From assembly GCA_013619035.1 (NCBI GenBank), contig JABXKX010000147.1:1-9041 (forward strand): a stretch of 9,041 bases of DNA, in the 5' to 3' direction. A program made the translations under genes and the position numbers. This stretch comes from Peptostreptococcaceae bacterium (GTDB lineage Bacteria; Bacillota_A; Clostridia; Peptostreptococcales; Acidaminobacteraceae). Below are positions 7,231 to 9,041 of this stretch, piece after piece. Numbering within the stretch: the stretch's first letter is position 1; each line of letters opens with the position of its first letter. The notes beneath the pieces were generated by a model. It was not told the DNA's origin and searched no databases. It saw only the letters and a program-made list of their open reading frames with translations.

Positions 7231-7886
7231 AATTAGCACCTTCAATATTATCAGCAAACTTTGCTGATTTACTTAACGATATTAAAAGAGTAGAGGCTGC
7301 AGGCGCAGATTGGCTACACATTGATATTATGGATGGACATTTTGTACCAAACATTTCTTTCGGACCAGTGGTGATGAAAGCGATTCAAGGTAAAGTGGCT
7401 ATGCCATTTGATGTACATCTGATGATTGAAAATCCAGATCAATACATAAAGGAATTTGTAGATGCTGGTGCAGATATTATTACTGTACATGTTGAGGCGT
7501 GTCCTCACTTACACCGCACAATTCAATTGATTAAATCTTATGGTGTAAAAGCAGGGGTGTCATTAAATCCTGCAACATCTTTAAGCACAGTAGAAGAGAT
7601 ACTACCAGAACTTGATATGGTACTTTTAATGTCAGTTAATCCAGGATTTGGAGGTCAAAGCTTTATTGAGACCACGCTTTCTAAAATTACTCGTTTAAGA
7701 ACGATGATTGATGAAAAAAATCTTAATGTTGAGATTCAGATTGATGGTGGTGTTAAACTTACTAATGCCAAACAAATAGCAGATGCAGGTGCGACGTGTT
7801 TAGTAGCAGGTTCAGCTGTATTTAATGCAGAAGATGTACATAAGACAGTATCTGACTTTAAGGAGATATTTAAAGCTTATGAATAA
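7224..7886 (+). CDS. rpe: Ribulose-phosphate 3-epimerase
   Basis: Rpe interconverts ribulose 5-phosphate and xylulose 5-phosphate in the pentose phosphate pathway. The 220-residue TIM barrel has Ser8 in APSILSANFA, the metal ligands His32 and Asp34 in HIDIMDG, His65 in DVHLMI and Asp174 in QIDGGV; Asp34 and Asp174 are the expected acid/base pair. The glycine-rich phosphate-binding loop is NPGFGGQSF at 139-147. Its length is normal. The ATG overlaps the end of rsgA by 7 nt, with an AGGAGGT (7210-7216) about 7 nt upstream, so translation is probably coupled to rsgA. The product feeds transketolase, whose thiamine diphosphate cofactor is made by the enzyme encoded next. Confidence 0.97.
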   Translation: MVKLAPSILSANFADLLNDIKRVEAAGADWLHIDIMDGHFVPNISFGPVVMKAIQGKVAMPFDVHLMIENPDQYIKEFVDAGADIITVHVEACPHLHRTIQLIKSYGVKAGVSLNPATSLSTVEEILPELDMVLLMSVNPGFGGQSFIETTLSKITRLRTMIDEKNLNVEIQIDGGVKLTNAKQIADAGATCLVAGSAVFNAEDVHKTVSDFKEIFKAYE

Positions 7887-8514
7887 ATGTGTAATTGTTG
7901 CAAGTGGACCTATTGAACATTTAGATGAGATGAGAGACCACTTTGATGATGCTTATATTATTTCTGTAGATGGTGGTTTGCACCATTTAGACTATTTAAA
8001 TATTAAACCCGATGTCATTATTGGTGATTTTGATTCTATTGATAATGCTCTGTTAGAGCGCTATAGGACTTATGATATACCAATTTATAGTTATCCATCT
8101 AAAAAAGATGCGACAGACTCAGAACTCGCAATAGATTATGCTATTGAGCTATGTCCAAAAGAAGTTAGTTTAATGGGAATGACAGGAAAACGCATGGATC
8201 ATGCAATAACTAATATTCACCTATTGAAACGTTTTTGGAATCATGATATACTAGCTTGCGTACTTGATTATTATAATCGGATTTATTATTGCAATGGCGA
8301 CATGACATTGCACGGTGAAAAAGGTGATTTTATATCAATTGTGCCGATTTCTCAGGAAGTCAAAAAAGTCAGGACCTTTGGTCTTGAATATCCTTTAGAA
8401 AATGAGACGTTATACTTTCATGAATCTAGAGGGGTCAGTAATGTATTCTTAGAACATGAAGTCAGAATTGAAACAGGTTCAGGAGAATTCTTAATAATTC
8501 TATCAAAAGATTAA
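7879..8514 (+). CDS. thiN: Thiamine pyrophosphokinase
   Basis: ThiN transfers pyrophosphate from ATP to thiamine, giving thiamine diphosphate. The N-terminal catalytic domain contains SVDGGLHHL (29-37), GDFDSID (49-55), KKDATDSELA (75-84, with acidic metal-binding residues Asp77 and Asp80) and GMTGKRMDH (100-108). The beta-rich thiamine-binding domain follows, including SRGVSN at 183-188. The ATG at 7879 overlaps rpe by 8 nt and gives 211 residues, the usual family length. The frame stays open upstream to 7825, but that extension lies wholly inside rpe. The only Shine-Dalgarno candidate, AGGAG at 7861-7865, is 13 nt from the ATG, so initiation may depend on coupling with rpe termination. It is the last gene before the separately promoted rpmB. 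Confidence 0.95.
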   Translation: MNKCVIVASGPIEHLDEMRDHFDDAYIISVDGGLHHLDYLNIKPDVIIGDFDSIDNALLERYRTYDIPIYSYPSKKDATDSELAIDYAIELCPKEVSLMGMTGKRMDHAITNIHLLKRFWNHDILACVLDYYNRIYYCNGDMTLHGEKGDFISIVPISQEVKKVRTFGLEYPLENETLYFHESRGVSNVFLEHEVRIETGSGEFLIILSKD

Positions 8515-8519
8515 AAATA

Positions 8520-8542
8520 AATCTTGAATCCTATTTAAGATT
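8520..8542. repeat. Inverted repeat after thiN, overlapping the rpmB -35
   Basis: AATCTTGAA (8520-8528) and TTTAAGATT (8534-8542) form a 9-bp stem with one G-U pair and a 5-nt loop. It is A/T rich and lacks a T-run, so it is a poor intrinsic terminator. It overlaps the -35 hexamer of the rpmB promoter, so it could be an RNA 3'-end stem for the upstream transcript or, less likely, a protein-binding dyad. Confidence 0.45.
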
Positions 8543-8552
8543 CTGTTAAAAT
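8524..8552 (+). promoter_or_regulatory. Putative extended -10 sigma-A promoter for rpmB
   Basis: TTGAAT (-35, 8524-8529) and TAAAAT (-10, 8547-8552) are spaced 17 bp apart, and TG at 8544-8545 supplies an extended -10 (TGTTAAAAT). Initiation near 8559 would leave about 37 nt of leader before the rpmB ATG. This matches the strong, independent expression expected of a ribosomal protein gene. Predicted from sequence only. Confidence 0.65.
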
Positions 8553-8595
8553 ATATCTGTTGATAATGTTTATTCACTCGAAGGAGGTGTTATAT

Positions 8596-8787
8596 ATGGC
8601 TAAAGAATGTTTCGTATGTGGTAAAGGTAGAGTATCTGGTAACAATGTTTCTCACGCGTTAAATCATACTAGAAGAACTTGGTCTCCAAACTTAAGAAGA
8701 GTTAAGGCTATCGTTAACGGTTCGCCAAAGAGAATCAGAGTTTGTGCAAGATGTCTAAGAGCTGGTAAGATTGAGAGAGCTATATAG
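8596..8787 (+). CDS. rpmB: 50S ribosomal protein L28 (bL28), zinc-binding form
   Basis: bL28 is a small, basic structural protein of the large ribosomal subunit. The 63-residue product begins MAKECFVCGKGRVSGNNVSH, followed by the typical NHTRRTWSPNL segment. Two CxxC pairs (Cys5/Cys8 and Cys50/Cys53) make it the zinc-coordinating C+ version of the protein. The start is fixed by an excellent AAGGAGGTG (8581-8589) before the ATG at 8596. The frame is open back to a TTG at 8560, but that extension would include the ribosome-binding site and would begin at the predicted transcript 5' end. It stands alone between its own promoter and a strong terminator. Confidence 0.97.
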   Translation: MAKECFVCGKGRVSGNNVSHALNHTRRTWSPNLRRVKAIVNGSPKRIRVCARCLRAGKIERAI

Positions 8788-8797
8788 TACGTCATTT

Positions 8798-8827
8798 AAA
8801 TAGGCTAAGGCCTATTTTTTATTTTTT
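8798..8827 (+). terminator. Rho-independent terminator of rpmB
   Basis: AAATAGGC (8798-8805) pairs with GCCTATTT (8810-8817) around the loop TAAG, and the descending arm runs into TTTTTTATTTTTT (8815-8827). The 8-bp stem with a long T-tract, 10 nt after the rpmB stop, is a textbook intrinsic terminator for the + strand. The opposite strand has only three T residues after the stem, so it probably works in one direction. Confidence 0.92.
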
Positions 8828-8892
8828 GATATTTAGTAACTTGTGATAGGAGACGACACTTTCTAATTTGTATATACTTTTTGGGTTTTGAT

Positions 8893-8921
8893 TTGCACTT
8901 TTGGGTAATATTTATTATAAT
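8893..8921 (+). promoter_or_regulatory. Putative promoter 1 for a gene beyond the right edge
   Basis: A perfect -10 hexamer TATAAT (8916-8921) lies 17 bp after TTGCAC (8893-8898), a weak -35 matching only the first three consensus positions. The second copy of the ACTTTTGGGT motif overlaps the -35 and spacer. In an A/T-rich stretch chance matches occur, so confidence is moderate. Confidence 0.4.
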
Positions 8922-8967
8922 AGGTTTTGTGTTTTGTTAAAGATCTCTAAAGAAAAATGAAAGGGGT

Positions 8968-8996
8968 TTGAAAAACACAGAAAAATGCTGTAAAAT
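8968..8996 (+). promoter_or_regulatory. Putative promoter 2 for a gene beyond the right edge
   Basis: TTGAAA (8968-8973) and TAAAAT (8991-8996) are spaced exactly 17 bp, each matching five of six sigma-A consensus positions. Initiation near 9003 would place the transcript start close to the right edge. In many Firmicutes the asp23/gls24-like gene, fakA (DAK-type kinase) and recG lie near here, but nothing in this window shows which gene follows. Confidence 0.5.
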
Positions 8997-9041
8997 AGGT
9001 GAGTACAAATAATTAAGTATTTTAACTTCTTAATCATATAG

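Larger units (their letters stand above)
8828..9041. other. Non-coding A/T-rich stretch at the right edge
   Basis: These 214 nt contain no credible reading frame or tRNA-like fold. They hold two promoter-like sequences pointing right (listed separately), a repeated ACTTTT(T)GGGT motif at 8876-8886 and 8897-8906, and a weak inverted repeat ATTAAG/CTTAAT at 9012-9034. The likeliest reading is the upstream regulatory region of a gene that begins beyond the window. Confidence 0.6.

Noticed and set aside
7825..7878. N-terminal extension of thiN back to 7825
   Set aside because: It lies entirely within rpe in another frame, and the family N-terminus begins at the MNKCVIV segment.
8560..8595. Upstream extension of rpmB or a SpoVM-like small protein before rpmB
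   Set aside because: The frame from TTG 8560 runs through the ribosome-binding site straight into rpmB with no stop; spoVM, found near here in B. subtilis, would be a separate small gene and is not seen.
1..9041. A novel defence, mobile or biosynthetic system in this window
   Set aside because: Every sizeable frame is accounted for by conserved housekeeping genes in standard order. No transposase, integrase, CRISPR repeats, target-site duplications or obvious composition shift is visible.

Overview
The window is chromosomal, low-G+C DNA (roughly one third G+C by eye), with every recognised gene on the + strand. Strong AGGAGG-type ribosome-binding sites, an RsgA–Rpe–ThiN block behind a PP2C phosphatase/PASTA kinase pair, and a four-cysteine L28 protein all point to a Gram-positive Firmicute, most likely a Clostridia-type anaerobe. 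I cannot name the genus from sequence alone.

Layout. Positions 1-93 hold the last 30 codons of an upstream gene, probably priA (replication restart helicase). Next come def (peptide deformylase), fmt (Met-tRNA formyltransferase), yugP (membrane zinc metallopeptidase), rsmB (16S rRNA m5C967 methyltransferase), stp/prpC (PP2C phosphatase), prkC (PASTA Ser/Thr kinase), rsgA (30S-assembly GTPase), rpe (ribulose-phosphate 3-epimerase) and thiN (thiamine pyrophosphokinase). Genes are 1-46 nt apart or overlap by 1-8 nt, so this reads as a long operon. A good sigma-A-type promoter inside the 3' end of prkC can separately drive rsgA-rpe-thiN, and a short hairpin followed by TTTT sits between yugP and rsmB. 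rpmB (ribosomal protein L28) follows with its own extended -10 promoter and a strong intrinsic terminator. The last 214 nt are non-coding and carry two promoter-like sequences pointing out of the window.

How the genes work together. def and fmt add and remove the formyl group of initiator methionine. rsmB, rsgA and rpmB concern ribosome modification, assembly and structure. stp and prkC are the antagonistic phosphatase and kinase that sense the cell wall through extracellular PASTA repeats; in Bacillus subtilis the RsgA homologue CpgA is a known PrkC substrate, so co-location with rsgA makes sense. rpe and thiN supply the pentose phosphate pathway and thiamine diphosphate, the cofactor of transketolase. 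The order matches the conserved Firmicutes priA-def-fmt-rsmB-(rlmN)-prpC-prkC-rsgA-rpe-thiN cluster, except that rlmN is absent from its usual place and yugP is present.

I see no mobile element, CRISPR array, tRNA, rRNA or defence system. This is an ordinary housekeeping region. The most distinctive detail is a perfect-period 18-nt tandem repeat that gives peptide deformylase a repetitive acidic tail just upstream of the fmt start.
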